Shown piece by piece: positions 8,530 to 18,410 of a stretch of DNA of 64,000 nt (position 1 is its first letter; each line of letters starts with the position of its first letter). Position numbers and translations under genes: made by a program. A model generated the notes under the pieces. It saw only the letters and a program-made list of their open reading frames with translations, ran no database searches and was not told the origin of the DNA. The stretch is from Anaerostipes hadrus ATCC 29173 = JCM 17467 (GTDB lineage Bacteria; Bacillota; Clostridia; Lachnospirales; Lachnospiraceae): NCBI RefSeq assembly GCF_030296915.1, contig NZ_AP028031.1, positions 635,001-699,000 of the forward strand, read 5' to 3'.

Positions 8530-10437
8530 ATGGATTACAAAAAAATATCACAAGATGTGGTAGATCACGTTGGTGGGATCAGTAACATCAAAGGTGCGAC
8601 ACATTGTGTGACAAGACTTCGCCTGATTTTAAATGATGAAACAAAATATGACCGTAAAGCATTAGAGAATATCGAAGGTGTTAAAGGTGTCTTATTTAAT
8701 AGTGGGCAGCTGATGATCATTTTCGGAACAGGAACAGTTAACAATGTCTATGATGCATTTATTGAATTAACAGGTGTCAAAGAAATGTCTCAGTCTGATG
8801 CCAAGGCAGAAGGAATGAGCAAGATGGGAAAATTACAGCAGGGATTCAAAGTATTCTCTGATATCTTTATTCCGATCATTCCAGCATTCGTTGCAGCAGC
8901 GATCCTGACTGGTGTCAAAGCATTATTGACAGCCAATGGATTATTTGGATTAGAGGGATCCTTAGCAGATCAGAGCAAACTTGTTGCAGATATTGCAGAA
9001 TTCTTAGCGATCATGGCAACAACATTTAATTATCTGCCAATCCTTGTAATGTATAGTGCTGTCAAACGATTCGGTGGGAATCCGATCCTTGGTATCTTAG
9101 TCGGAATCGTTATGGTACATCCAGATCTTGTAAACCGTAATACATTCGTATTAGACCCATCTGCCGCAAGTTACTGGCATTTCGGACCATTAGCAATTGC
9201 AAAAGTTGCATTCCAGGGTGGAGTATTCCCAGCAATCTTAACCGCATGGTTTATGTCTAAAGTAGAAAAGATTGCACAGAAATATGTACCAGCTGTGGTA
9301 TCATTTGTATTCGTACCAACAATTACTATTTTCTTTGCAAACGTAGCATTATTTACAGTATTCGGACCAGTTGGAAATATGATCGGTAACGGATTAGCAG
9401 CAGTGATCGATGTTTTATACAACAGTTTCGGAGCATTTGGAGCATTTGTCTTTGCAGCGTTATTACAGCCATTAGTAGTTACAGGAACACATCAGGCGAT
9501 TCAGGGAATTGAAGCAAATCTGATCGCTACGACAGGATTTAACTACATTCAGGGAATCTGGTCTGTATCGATCATTGCACAGGGTGGTGGAGCCATCGGA
9601 ATGTACTTGTTAGCGAAGAAACATTCTAAAGACAGAGATATCGCAATGTCAAGTTTCATTCCAACATTAGTAGGAATTTCAGAACCAGCCATCTTTGCTG
9701 CAAACTTAAAATATTCCGTGATCCCATTTGTATGTTCTTGCTTAGGAGCTGGATGTGGAGGAGCATTCATGAAACTTGCAGGCGTAAGAGCCATTGGACA
9801 GGGATTAACAGGAATATTAGGACTTCTGATCGTAGTACCAAATAAATTAGTATTTTATGTCATTGGAAACCTGATCGCATTTATCGTACCAATCGTACTG
9901 ATCGTTATTTATAATAAAACAAAAGGTGTTCCACATGGTGAAGAAGAGGAAGAAGCTGAATCTGCATTAACAATTGATGAGACAGCGAAAGTACCAGTCA
10001 AAGCAGTTGTTGACGGAAAAGTTATTGCGATTGAAGATGTAAAAGATGGAATCTTCTCTGAAAAAGTATTAGGAGACGGGGTGGGGATCATCCCAACAAG
10101 TGAAACAGTCTTAGCGCCGGCAGAAGGTGAAATCTGTACAGTGATGGAAGCTTCAAAACATGCCATCGGTGTCCGAACAACAAACAATAGTGTATTTCTG
10201 ATCCATGTAGGAATCGAAACAGTATCCATGAATGGAGAAGGATTTGAATATCTTGTAAAGAAAGGACAACACGTGAAGGAAGGTCAGCCAATTCTCAAAT
10301 TTGACAAAGCAAAGATTGAAGCAAAAGGATTAAATCCAGTCGTCGTATTTGTCAAAACGGATGAAGGTAACCAGACACCTGTGGCATTTAAGACAGGAAT
10401 CAATGTCAAAGCAGGAAAAGACGTGATCGGGGAATAA
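8530..10437 (+). CDS. PTS sugar transporter subunit IIBCA, sucrose/beta-glucoside type
   Basis: Membrane permease that imports and phosphorylates its sugar using phosphate from HPr. Domain order is IIB (residues about 1-90, phosphorylated Cys26 in GATHCVTRL), IIC (about 105-465, around ten hydrophobic segments) and a C-terminal Glc-type IIA (about 490-625, with the active His in FLIHVGIETV). At 635 residues it is complete. The flanking GH32 genes point to sucrose or a short fructo-oligosaccharide as substrate (ScrA-like). Its gene starts 29 bases after the first GH32 behind AAAGGAG. Confidence 0.92.
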   Translation: MDYKKISQDVVDHVGGISNIKGATHCVTRLRLILNDETKYDRKALENIEGVKGVLFNSGQLMIIFGTGTVNNVYDAFIELTGVKEMSQSDAKAEGMSKMGKLQQGFKVFSDIFIPIIPAFVAAAILTGVKALLTANGLFGLEGSLADQSKLVADIAEFLAIMATTFNYLPILVMYSAVKRFGGNPILGILVGIVMVHPDLVNRNTFVLDPSAASYWHFGPLAIAKVAFQGGVFPAILTAWFMSKVEKIAQKYVPAVVSFVFVPTITIFFANVALFTVFGPVGNMIGNGLAAVIDVLYNSFGAFGAFVFAALLQPLVVTGTHQAIQGIEANLIATTGFNYIQGIWSVSIIAQGGGAIGMYLLAKKHSKDRDIAMSSFIPTLVGISEPAIFAANLKYSVIPFVCSCLGAGCGGAFMKLAGVRAIGQGLTGILGLLIVVPNKLVFYVIGNLIAFIVPIVLIVIYNKTKGVPHGEEEEEAESALTIDETAKVPVKAVVDGKVIAIEDVKDGIFSEKVLGDGVGIIPTSETVLAPAEGEICTVMEASKHAIGVRTTNNSVFLIHVGIETVSMNGEGFEYLVKKGQHVKEGQPILKFDKAKIEAKGLNPVVVFVKTDEGNQTPVAFKTGINVKAGKDVIGE

Positions 10438-10438
10438 T

Positions 10439-11824
10439 ATGAAATTTTTAGATGTAGAAAAATATACACCGATCCAAAAAAGCCATGAAGCATATTTAAA
10501 GGAGCTTATGGAGTATTGTAAAGATACTCCACGGCATCCATCCTATCATATTCATCCCCCATGTGGACTAGTGAACGATCCAAATGGACTGGCGTATTTT
10601 GGAGGAAAATACCATGTGTTTTATCAGTGGTTTCCATTTGGACCAGAACACGGAATGAAACACTGGGCACATGTGATCTCGGAAGATCTCATAAAATGGG
10701 AACGGTCTGATCAGATGCTCATTCCAGATCAGGAATATGAGAAAAATGGATGTTATTCAGGAAATTCCATAGAAGCAGATGGTAAGCTTTATCTTTATTA
10801 TACAGCAAACTATAAGACAGAACAGGGAAAGATCCCAAAACAGGCAATGGCAGTTATGAACAGTGATGGTACAATTCTTAAATCTCCAAACAATCCGATC
10901 ATCGATGAACAGCCAGAAGGACTGATCGGGGAGATCAGAGACCCATTTGTCTTTGAAAAAGAAGGAGCATACTGGATGCTTTTAGGTGGTGGAAGCACCG
11001 ATGGGCAGGCAAGATTGATTTTGTATAAGAGTACAGATCTTGAAAACTGGGTATATCAGGGAAATATTGAACTGACAGGAATTGACCTGGAGCTTGGTTA
11101 TATGTATGAATGTCCATCTTACATTGAAATAGATGGAAAAGATGTTTTATTCTTATCATTAATGGGACGTACACCAATGGGAGAACGTTTTCACAATGAG
11201 TTTTCCAGTGTATATTTTATCGGAGAGTTAAATCTTGAAGATAAAACATTTCATGTGGAATCATTTGATGAGATCGACAAAGGATTTGATTTTTATGCAC
11301 CACAGGCATTCTATGGAAAAGACAGACAACCAATGATGTTTGCGTGGCTTGGGTGTGGGGTACAGGAACTCCCATATGCAAAAGAAGATATGTGGATCCA
11401 TAGTCTGACAATGCCAAGGTTCTTAACGATCAAAGAAGGAAAGTTATGCCAGGAAGTGCCAGAAAATATTAAGAATGAATATGCACATCTTGATATAGAC
11501 AGTAAAAGAATTAAACCAGAAGAAGATACATGGTATATCAATCTGACAGATAAACAGATCTCAGAAATTCAGATCGGAGATCAAGAAGATCATCTAAGTA
11601 TTAAGATTGACTGGGCAGCAGGACATATAGTTGCAGACCGAAGTACACTTAAGCATCAGTTTAGTACAGAATACGGAATTCAAAGAGAAGTTTCCATGTC
11701 AGAAGAACTCAAAAACATTGAGATATATTATGATAATACATTTATTGAAATTTATCTAAATGATGGAAAAGATACAATGACCCTTCGTGCATTTCCAGAA
11801 AATGTGGAAATTAATTTAATTTAG
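10439..11824 (+). CDS. scrB: sucrose-6-phosphate hydrolase (GH32)
   Basis: Cytoplasmic invertase that splits the PTS product sucrose-6-phosphate into glucose-6-phosphate and fructose. All three GH32 motifs are canonical: LVNDPNG with nucleophile Asp47, EIRDPF with Asp168, and YECP with acid/base Glu224. The usual HPPCG-to-HVFYQ N-terminal block is intact. At 461 residues it is slightly shorter than many homologues but complete. The start codon is one base after the PTS stop, so it is translationally coupled to the transporter. Confidence 0.92.
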   Translation: MKFLDVEKYTPIQKSHEAYLKELMEYCKDTPRHPSYHIHPPCGLVNDPNGLAYFGGKYHVFYQWFPFGPEHGMKHWAHVISEDLIKWERSDQMLIPDQEYEKNGCYSGNSIEADGKLYLYYTANYKTEQGKIPKQAMAVMNSDGTILKSPNNPIIDEQPEGLIGEIRDPFVFEKEGAYWMLLGGGSTDGQARLILYKSTDLENWVYQGNIELTGIDLELGYMYECPSYIEIDGKDVLFLSLMGRTPMGERFHNEFSSVYFIGELNLEDKTFHVESFDEIDKGFDFYAPQAFYGKDRQPMMFAWLGCGVQELPYAKEDMWIHSLTMPRFLTIKEGKLCQEVPENIKNEYAHLDIDSKRIKPEEDTWYINLTDKQISEIQIGDQEDHLSIKIDWAAGHIVADRSTLKHQFSTEYGIQREVSMSEELKNIEIYYDNTFIEIYLNDGKDTMTLRAFPENVEINLI

Positions 11825-11830
11825 AAAAGA

Positions 11831-11859
11831 TATGGTGGAGAAATCTGCCATATTTTTTT
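11831..11859 (+). terminator. terminator of the sucrose operon
   Basis: TATGGTGG pairs with CTGCCATA (two G-U pairs) around AGAAAT and is followed by seven T residues. Confidence 0.75.
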
Positions 11860-11960
11860 GTTGATATATAACAGATAAAGTTGAGCAATTCTTGAAAACA
11901 CTAAGATTATATGATACCATTTCCATAAGATAAAAACGAATCAGTAAGAAAGCAGGGCCT

Positions 11961-12365
11961 ATGAAATACGAGAAATGTCCAATCTGTGAAGAAAAGTTAA
12001 GAAATGGTGTCTGCCCAATGTGTGGTTATGATTTTAATCGCTTAGATCGGTCAAGAATATTAAAAGATGGCCATTGGGATATATTAACGACTGACAAAAA
12101 GACTTCTCAGCCAAAATATATTCATGATGAAAAACGACATCCAGATTTTAAAAATATCAAGAATACAAAGACGCAGTCAATGAAGACACAGAGGAAAATA
12201 TCAACCTATAAAAATAAAAAAGAAAAGAAGAGATCAAAAAAAGGAAAGTGGGCGGTGATCGTCTTTATTCTTTATCTGTTGTCATTTTTAGCAGATCTTG
12301 TACCAGAGGCATTCACTCACATAGAAGATTTTATAAATCAGATCCTGAATGGATTAAATTTTTAA
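11961..12365 (+). CDS. small zinc-ribbon protein with C-terminal membrane helix
   Basis: The 134-residue protein is of unknown role. It starts with a zinc ribbon of two CxxC pairs (CPICEEK...CPMCGYDF, residues 6-22). A Lys/Arg-rich linker (about 35-95) leads to one hydrophobic helix (about 98-118, WAVIVFILYLLSFLADL), so it should be anchored with the ribbon in the cytoplasm. It lies alone between two terminators. No specific family is recognised beyond the zinc-ribbon/TM architecture. Confidence 0.75.
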   Translation: MKYEKCPICEEKLRNGVCPMCGYDFNRLDRSRILKDGHWDILTTDKKTSQPKYIHDEKRHPDFKNIKNTKTQSMKTQRKISTYKNKKEKKRSKKGKWAVIVFILYLLSFLADLVPEAFTHIEDFINQILNGLNF

Positions 12366-12376
12366 AAAAAGTAAGC

Positions 12377-12416
12377 AAAAGTCTGTCATTTTTAAGAAAA
12401 AACGGCAGACTTTTGT
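12377..12416 (+). terminator. terminator after zinc-ribbon gene
   Basis: AAAAGTCTGTC pairs with GGCAGACTTTT, with a 16-base A/T-rich loop and a following T-rich tail. It isolates gatCAB from the upstream gene. Confidence 0.7.
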
Positions 12417-12490
12417 TCATTTTTATATTTTAAAAAGATAAAAATTATGGTAACATTAACTCTATAGGCAATTTAACAGGAGGAAGACTT

Positions 12491-12784
12491 ATGGCAAATC
12501 ATATTGATGATGCAACGATTGAATATGTCGGAATTTTAGCAAAGCTTGAATTATCTGGCGAAGAAAAAGAACAGGCCAAGAAAGATATGGAAAGCATGCT
12601 CGACTATGTAGATAAATTAAACGAACTAGATACAAGCAGTGTAGAACCAATGTCTCACGTATTTCCAGTGAAGAATGTATTCAGAGAAGACGTGGTAACG
12701 AATGGAGACGGAAGCGAAGACACATTAAAGAACGCACCAGAAGCGCAGGACAACGCCTTTGTCGTGCCAAAGACGATCATATAG
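12491..12784 (+). CDS. gatC: Asp/Glu-tRNA amidotransferase subunit C
   Basis: Small stabilising subunit of GatCAB, which converts Asp-tRNA(Asn) and/or Glu-tRNA(Gln) to the amide forms. The 97-residue length and the central [21 protein letters not shown] block are characteristic. It is preceded by a strong AGGAGGAAG ribosome site. The gene order gatC-gatA-gatB is standard, and gatA follows after 10 bases. Confidence 0.95.
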   Translation: MANHIDDATIEYVGILAKLELSGEEKEQAKKDMESMLDYVDKLNELDTSSVEPMSHVFPVKNVFREDVVTNGDGSEDTLKNAPEAQDNAFVVPKTII

Positions 12785-12794
12785 GAGGCAGAAG

Positions 12795-14267
12795 ATGAGC
12801 ATTTTAGAATTAACTGCCGTAGAATTAGGCAAGAAGATCAAAGACAAAGAGATCACAGTTGTAGAAGCAACAAAGGCAGCACTTGAACAGATCAAGGCAG
12901 TCGAAAGTGATGTACATGGATATGTCTCTTACGATGAAGAAAGTGCATTAAAGAGAGCCGAAGAAGTACAGAAAGGAATCGATGACGGGACTTACACAGG
13001 AGCATTAGCTGGAGTTCCAATGGCAATTAAGGATAATATCTGTACAAAGGGATATATAACAACATGCAGTTCTAAGATCTTAGAGAACTTTGTACCAACA
13101 TACTCCGCACAGGCAGTTGAGAACCTGATCAAAGAAGGAGTTGTATTTTTAGGAAAGACAAACATGGATGAGTTCGCCATGGGAAGTACAACAGAGACTT
13201 CTGCATATGGTGTGACAAAGAACCCATGGGATTTAGAGAAAGTACCAGGTGGATCATCAGGTGGTTCAGCAGCAGCTGTTGCAGCTAACGAATGTTTCAT
13301 GGCGTTAGGATCTGATACCGGTGGATCTATCAGACAGCCAGCATCTTACTGTGGTGTTACAGGGATCAAACCAACCTATGGAACAGTATCTCGTTACGGA
13401 CTGATCGCTTACGGATCATCCTTGGATCAGATCGGACCATTAGCAAAAGATGTGACAGACTGTGCAACATTATTAGAAGCGATCGCATCTCACGACGAGA
13501 AAGATTCTACATCTGTCAGATTAGAATCTTATGACTTTACATCAGCGTTAAAAGACGATGTCAAAGGAATGAAGATCGGTATTCCAAAGGATTACTTTGG
13601 AGAAGGTCTTGATGAAGAAGTCAAAGAAGCCGTTTTAGCAGCAGCAAAAACATTAGAAGAAAAGGGAGCGATCGTAGAAGAATTCGACCTTGGATTAGTT
13701 GAATATGCAATTCCAGCATATTATGTTATCGCAGCAGCAGAAGCAAGTTCTAACTTATCCCGTTTTGATGGAGTCAAATACGGATACAGAGCCAAAGACT
13801 ACGAAGGACTTCACAACATGTACAAGAAGACTCGTTCCGAAGGATTTGGAGCCGAAGTGAAACGTCGTATTATGTTAGGATCATTCGTATTAAGTTCAGG
13901 ATATTACGATGCGTACTACTTAAAAGCATTAAGAACAAAAGCACTGATCAAGAAAGAATTTGACAAAGCATTTGAGAAATACGATGTGATCTTAGGACCA
14001 GTTGCACCAACAACAGCTCCAAAATTAGGAGACAGCTTAAGTGATCCGATCAAGATGTATTTAGGAGATATCTATACGATCTCTGTCAACCTTGCAGGAC
14101 TTCCAGGAATCTCTCTTCCATGTGGTAAGGACAAAAATGGAATGCCGATCGGACTTCAGCTGATCGGAGACTGCTTCAATGAGAAGAAGATCATTCAGGC
14201 AGCATATACATTTGAGCAGACAAGAGCATATGAAGCTCCAGCAATTGCTAAAGGAGGGGCTAAATAG
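12795..14267 (+). CDS. gatA: Asp/Glu-tRNA amidotransferase subunit A
   Basis: Amidase subunit that releases ammonia from glutamine. The product has 490 residues from ATG 12795, chosen because AGGAGG ends 6 bases before it; an upstream in-frame start at 12759 would overlap gatC. The Ser-cis-Ser-Lys triad is visible: Lys in MAIKDN, then GGSSGGSAAAVAA and the SDTGGSIRQPA block. It abuts gatB with no intervening base. Confidence 0.97.
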   Translation: MSILELTAVELGKKIKDKEITVVEATKAALEQIKAVESDVHGYVSYDEESALKRAEEVQKGIDDGTYTGALAGVPMAIKDNICTKGYITTCSSKILENFVPTYSAQAVENLIKEGVVFLGKTNMDEFAMGSTTETSAYGVTKNPWDLEKVPGGSSGGSAAAVAANECFMALGSDTGGSIRQPASYCGVTGIKPTYGTVSRYGLIAYGSSLDQIGPLAKDVTDCATLLEAIASHDEKDSTSVRLESYDFTSALKDDVKGMKIGIPKDYFGEGLDEEVKEAVLAAAKTLEEKGAIVEEFDLGLVEYAIPAYYVIAAAEASSNLSRFDGVKYGYRAKDYEGLHNMYKKTRSEGFGAEVKRRIMLGSFVLSSGYYDAYYLKALRTKALIKKEFDKAFEKYDVILGPVAPTTAPKLGDSLSDPIKMYLGDIYTISVNLAGLPGISLPCGKDKNGMPIGLQLIGDCFNEKKIIQAAYTFEQTRAYEAPAIAKGGAK

Positions 14268-15707
14268 ATGAGCAAGAATTACGAAACAGTCATCGGACTT
14301 GAAGTCCATGTAGAATTAGCAACAAAGACAAAGATCTTCTGTGGATGCAGCACAGCATTCGGAGGAGCACCAAATACACACACATGTCCTGTATGTACAG
14401 GTATGCCAGGATCATTACCAGTGTTGAATAAACAGGTGGTAGAATATGCGATGGCAGTTGGACTTGCAACAAACTGTGATATCACACAGAACTGTAAATT
14501 CGACCGTAAGAACTATTTCTATCCAGATAATCCACAGAACTATCAGATCTCTCAGTTATATTTACCAATCTGTCGAAATGGTAAAGTAGAGATCGATGTA
14601 GATGGGGTGAAGAAAGATATCAGAATCCATGAGATCCATATGGAAGAAGATGCAGGTAAATTAGTGCATGATCCATGGACAGGAGATTCTTTAGTAGACT
14701 TTAATCGTTCTGGAGTGCCATTGATTGAAATCGTATCAGAACCAGATATGCGTTCTGCAGATGAAGTTATCGCATATCTTGAAAAGTTACGCCTGATCAT
14801 TCAGTACTTAGGTGCATCAGATTGTAAATTACAGGAAGGTTCCATGAGAGCTGACGTGAACTTATCTGTCCGTGAAGTGGGAGCGGAAGAATTTGGAACA
14901 CGTACAGAGATGAAGAACTTAAACTCTTTCAAAGCTATCAAGAGAGCCATTGAAGGAGAGATGGAACGTCAGATCGACCTGATCGAAGCAGGTGAGAAAG
15001 TCGTACAGGAAACGAGACGTTGGGATGACACGAAGGGAGCATCTTATGCAATGCGTTCCAAAGAAGACGCACAGGATTATCGTTATTTCCCAGATCCAGA
15101 CTTAGTACCGATTGAGATCAGTGATGAATGGATGGACAAAGTAAGAGATGCCCAGCCAGAGTTCAGAGATGAGAAGAAAGTCCGTTATAAAGAAGAATAC
15201 GACCTTCCAGATTATGATATCGACATAATCACAGGATCAAAACACCTTGCAGATATCTTCGAAGCAACGATCGCACTTGGATCAGAGCCAAAAGAAGTCT
15301 CTAACTGGCTAATGGGAGAGACGATCCGTCTGGTCAATGAATCAGAGATGGATATCGATGATGTATCATTTAAGCCAGAACATCTTGCGAAACTGATCGA
15401 GATGATTAAGAACAATGAGATCAACCGAAGCGTAGGAAAAGAAGTCTTCGAGAAAGTATTCAAAGAAGATATTGATCCTGCAGCATACGTAGAAGAACAT
15501 GGATTAAAATCCATGAATGATGAAGGAGCATTAAAAGCAACGATCGAAGAGATCGTAGCAAATAATCCAAAATCTGTCGAAGACTACAAAGCTGGTAAGA
15601 AGAAAGCTATCGGATTCTTAGTAGGACAGACAATGAAAGCGACACAGGGAAAAGCAAACCCTGGAATCGTTAATAAGATCTTAACCGAGATTTTAGATAA
15701 TATGTAA
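14268..15707 (+). CDS. gatB: Asp/Glu-tRNA amidotransferase subunit B
   Basis: tRNA-binding and kinase-like subunit of GatCAB that activates the mischarged aminoacyl-tRNA with ATP. The protein has 479 residues. It opens with ETVIGLEVHVEL, has the zinc site Cys residues in FCGCSTAFG...HTCPVC, and ends with the helical and YqeY-like tail (FLVGQTMKATQGKANP). ATG 14268 immediately follows the gatA stop. With AspRS elsewhere in the window behind an Asn-reading T-box, a role in Asn-tRNA synthesis is plausible. Confidence 0.97.
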   Translation: MSKNYETVIGLEVHVELATKTKIFCGCSTAFGGAPNTHTCPVCTGMPGSLPVLNKQVVEYAMAVGLATNCDITQNCKFDRKNYFYPDNPQNYQISQLYLPICRNGKVEIDVDGVKKDIRIHEIHMEEDAGKLVHDPWTGDSLVDFNRSGVPLIEIVSEPDMRSADEVIAYLEKLRLIIQYLGASDCKLQEGSMRADVNLSVREVGAEEFGTRTEMKNLNSFKAIKRAIEGEMERQIDLIEAGEKVVQETRRWDDTKGASYAMRSKEDAQDYRYFPDPDLVPIEISDEWMDKVRDAQPEFRDEKKVRYKEEYDLPDYDIDIITGSKHLADIFEATIALGSEPKEVSNWLMGETIRLVNESEMDIDDVSFKPEHLAKLIEMIKNNEINRSVGKEVFEKVFKEDIDPAAYVEEHGLKSMNDEGALKATIEEIVANNPKSVEDYKAGKKKAIGFLVGQTMKATQGKANPGIVNKILTEILDNM

Positions 15708-15754
15708 CCATAGCATTCCAAGAGGCCTTAAAGTCCTTGAGAATTGCATAGTAG

Positions 15755-15799
15755 TGAAAAAGATACTTTTATCAAGAGAAGATAGAAGTGTCTTTTTCT
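15755..15799 (+). terminator. gatCAB terminator
   Basis: GAAAAAGATACTTTTATC pairs with GATAGAAGTGTCTTTTTC around a short AAGAGAA loop. It is a long stem with T-rich 3' side. Confidence 0.75.
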
Positions 15800-15943
15800 G
15801 ATTTATGCATTTTTTTCAAACATACACACACCTGGTATTTTTTATTGGTAAAATCTTGAAATTAAAAGCTGTAGAAAGTAAAATAAAGTGTGTATTATAT
15901 ATAGAGAAAATAAGAAATGAATAAAATGGGAGGAAACAAAATT

Positions 15944-16741
15944 ATGAAAAAGTACAAAGGTGTCGTATTTTTTGACTATGATGGAACAACAGTTGATGAA
16001 GTAGATGAGATTAAAACAGCAACACCAACAACTGTAGAATCATTGAATAAATTAAAAGAAAATGGATATCTGACAATGTTATGCTCAGGAAGAACACAGC
16101 GATTTTTAGAGATGGATATTGATAAATTTATGGGAGCAATCACATGTAATGGTTCACATACAGAAGTTGAGGGAGAAGTGATCAGAGATATCTGTATTCC
16201 AGATGAATTGGTATTTCAGGTAGTTAACGAATATTTCCCAAGAGATACGATCATTCATTTTGAGACAAGAGATATCAGTTATTATCTACATATGGATGAA
16301 GAGTTTTTCAAAAATCACTGCAAACTTTTTAATCTGCCACAACGATGGTATGCGCCATGGAAATTCCGCACAAAAAACACTCACATCAGCAAACTTGTTA
16401 TGAATTACAAGGATATTCAGGTGAAGAAGGATTTTGAAGAAGAATTTAAAGATGTATTTACTTGCGCTAAACATGTTCGCGAAAATTTCATTGATATCAC
16501 ATTAAAAGGTGTAACAAAAGGAGATGCGATCACAGAACTGATCGAGAAACTTGGAATTGACAAGAAAGACACATATGCATTTGGAGATGCAGATAACGAT
16601 GTAGAAATGATGCAGGCAGTTGGAACAGGAATCGCGATGGGACGTCATAGTGAGAAAGTAGGAGAAGTTGCATCTATGGTAACAGGAACTGTCAAAGAAG
16701 AAGGAATTACAATGGCACTTAAGAAGTTAGGATTGATCTAA
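15944..16741 (+). CDS. Cof/YidA-type HAD phosphatase
   Basis: Cytoplasmic haloacid-dehalogenase-superfamily phosphatase (Cof subfamily, type IIB cap), probably acting on small sugar or nucleotide phosphates. Motif I is FFDYDGTTVD, motif II LCSGRT, and motifs III/IV fall in KGDAITELIEKLG and FGDADNDVEMM. The start is ATG 15944, with GGGAGGA 9 bases upstream; an earlier ATG at 15917 lacks a ribosome site. The length of 265 residues is typical. The next HAD gene begins one base after its stop, so they form an operon. Confidence 0.88.
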   Translation: MKKYKGVVFFDYDGTTVDEVDEIKTATPTTVESLNKLKENGYLTMLCSGRTQRFLEMDIDKFMGAITCNGSHTEVEGEVIRDICIPDELVFQVVNEYFPRDTIIHFETRDISYYLHMDEEFFKNHCKLFNLPQRWYAPWKFRTKNTHISKLVMNYKDIQVKKDFEEEFKDVFTCAKHVRENFIDITLKGVTKGDAITELIEKLGIDKKDTYAFGDADNDVEMMQAVGTGIAMGRHSEKVGEVASMVTGTVKEEGITMALKKLGLI

Positions 16742-16742
16742 G

Positions 16743-17438
16743 ATGAAGAATATTATTTTTGATGTAGATGATACATTATATAATTTAATGGAACCATTTG
16801 AAAAAGCCCACAAAGAACTGATGGCAGCCCGCACAGATGCAGACTGTGAGGAATTATTTGAAGCATCAAGAACCTACAGTGATGAAGCATTCTGTATGTC
16901 AAGAGAAGGAAAAATCTCTGAAGACGAAGAATTTGCATATCGTGTCCAGAAAACATATGCAGATGTTGGAGTAGAAGTCAGCAAAGAAGAGGCAAAACAA
17001 TTCGAAGAACGATACCGTTATTACCAAAAGCATATTCAGGTACCAGAAATTACAAAACAGATCCTTGATCATTGCAAAGAAAATTACAGAATCGGAATTT
17101 TAACGAATGGAACAACAAAGAATCAGGGAAAGAAATTAGAGACATTAGGATCAGACCACTGGTTCAACCCTAAAACAATGTTCATCTCAGACAGCATTGG
17201 AGCTGCAAAACCAGATGTCAAAGCATTTCATACCGTTCAAAAAGAAATGAAGCTTGATCCAGAGGAAACATGGTTTATCGGAGACACCTTTGAAATAGAT
17301 GTCGTAGGAGCCAAGAATTCTGGCTGGCATGTCATCTGGTTCAACCACAGAAACCGCCCAATGCCAGAAGGAGATATCGTTCCAGACGTAGAAGTAACAA
17401 GTGGACAGGAATTATTTGAATATATAAAAAAATTATAA
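16743..17438 (+). CDS. HAD hydrolase, YjjG/5'-nucleotidase-like
   Basis: HAD-superfamily hydrolase of 231 residues with a helical type I cap. Motif I is IIFDVDDTLYN, motif II is ILTNG, the Lys is in AAKPD, and motif IV is FIGDTFEIDVVGAKNSG. This resembles the pyrimidine 5'-nucleotidase YjjG and related housekeeping phosphatases; the substrate is not certain. It is co-transcribed with the Cof-type gene directly upstream and ends at a strong bidirectional terminator. Confidence 0.85.
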   Translation: MKNIIFDVDDTLYNLMEPFEKAHKELMAARTDADCEELFEASRTYSDEAFCMSREGKISEDEEFAYRVQKTYADVGVEVSKEEAKQFEERYRYYQKHIQVPEITKQILDHCKENYRIGILTNGTTKNQGKKLETLGSDHWFNPKTMFISDSIGAAKPDVKAFHTVQKEMKLDPEETWFIGDTFEIDVVGAKNSGWHVIWFNHRNRPMPEGDIVPDVEVTSGQELFEYIKKL

Positions 17439-17440
17439 TT

Positions 17441-17497
17441 CAACACCGTCTAACATACACACATGTGGTAGTTTGAATAGTTGTCCATGTATATGAG
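17441..17497 (+). repeat. dispersed intergenic motif, copy A
   Basis: The core TCTAACATACACAC...GGTAGTTTGAATAG matches similar stretches at 24881, 38631, 38686 and 55561. Here it lies directly 5' of the terminator hairpin between convergent genes. Function unknown. Confidence 0.6.
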
Positions 17498-17553
17498 AAA
17501 AACGAAATAATAGGATAAAAGATTTAGAACTTTTATCCTATTATTTCGTTTTT
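17498..17553. terminator. bidirectional terminator between yjjG-like gene and csp
   Basis: A 23-bp perfect inverted repeat (AAAAACGAAATAATAGG at the start of the left arm, with its complement ending in a T run) encloses a 10-base loop. T-rich tails on both strands serve both convergent genes. Confidence 0.9.
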
Positions 17554-17580
17554 TTATATGCATTGAACAACGCATTCAAA

Positions 17581-17781
17581 TTACAACTTTGTTACATTAG
17601 ATGCCTGTTTTCCGCGAGGTCCTTCTTCAATCTCAAAACTTACACTCTGTCCTTCTTCCAAAGTCTTAAATCCTTTTCCCTGAATTGCAGAAAAATGAAC
17701 AAATACATCATCTCCAGATTCTTGTGAAATAAATCCATAACCTTTTTCTGCGTTAAACCATTTTACTGTACCATTACTCAT
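17581..17781 (-). CDS. csp: cold-shock protein (CspA family)
   Basis: RNA chaperone made of one OB-fold cold-shock domain, 66 residues. The RNP-1 motif KGYGFI and RNP-2 motif VFVHFSAI are both present, as is the start [10 protein letters not shown]. It is transcribed towards the YjjG-like gene and ends at the shared terminator. The leader between 17782 and 17870 is A/T-rich, as in other csp genes. Confidence 0.96.
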   Translation of the reverse strand: MSNGTVKWFNAEKGYGFISQESGDDVFVHFSAIQGKGFKTLEEGQSVSFEIEEGPRGKQASNVTKL

Positions 17782-17870
17782 CTGGGTACCTCTACTTTCT
17801 TAAATAAAAAATACATGTAACTGTTAATGACAGGTGTTTCAATAAAAATCTTTATAAAAAAGAAAAAGTC

Positions 17871-17933
17871 CACGAACCGTTACTTGCTTTATGCATTCAT
17901 AGAAATAAATGAATGCATCCGTATCGGTCGTGA
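17871..17933 (-). terminator. hairpin between the 141-aa gene and csp (minus strand)
   Basis: On the minus strand CACGACCG and GCATTCAT pair with ATGAATGC and CGGTTCGTG and are followed by a T-rich run. It probably ends the upstream minus-strand gene; a role as csp leader structure is also possible. Confidence 0.6.
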
Positions 17934-17984
17934 ACATTAAAATCTATCAATAACAAGATTAATCATAGCACAACAACTTAACGA

Positions 17985-18410
17985 TTACAAATACTTTTTT
18001 AAATCCTGAATACTTTTTTCGTGAAGAGAAATAAGTTTGTCACCGAAATGTTTTGCTTCTTTGGAGGCATCACAGTAAAGATGATTTTTCTGGATTGCTT
18101 TGATCATTCCCATCGTATATCCCTGAATACACATTTCAGAAAGATGACTGACATTTTTATCAGACATAGCCTTTAATTTGGTCATCCATTCAGAATATGT
18201 TTTCAAAAGATCATTTAATTCTTCTGTAGAATCACCATTGGAAGTGATCGTATCTTTTATAGAATCTGATAAATTTTGATATTCTTCTTCCTGGCTGATG
18301 ATCAAAGCCTTAAAATCACAGTCTGTTGTGACCTTTCGAATCTCAGGAATGGTTTCTAAAACCATTGCAATGTTCTGATAAATACTGTTTAATAAATTTT
18401 CATTATCCAT
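17985..18410 (-). CDS. hypothetical helical protein, 141 aa
   Basis: Unrecognised protein, predicted mostly alpha-helical (MDNENLLNSIYQN..., then several amphipathic segments). It has no signal peptide or membrane helix. The start at 18410 is chosen because AAGGAG lies 10 bases before it. A longer frame upstream would run into the divergent thioesterase gene and has Cys/Phe-rich, non-protein-like content. It is transcribed away from the thioesterase gene. Confidence 0.7.
   Translation of the reverse strand: MDNENLLNSIYQNIAMVLETIPEIRKVTTDCDFKALIISQEEEYQNLSDSIKDTITSNGDSTEELNDLLKTYSEWMTKLKAMSDKNVSHLSEMCIQGYTMGMIKAIQKNHLYCDASKEAKHFGDKLISLHEKSIQDLKKYL

Noticed and set aside
17441..17553. CRISPR repeat based on recurring GTTT...GAAT motif
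   Set aside because: Copies are scattered over 38 kb with no regular spacers and no cas genes.
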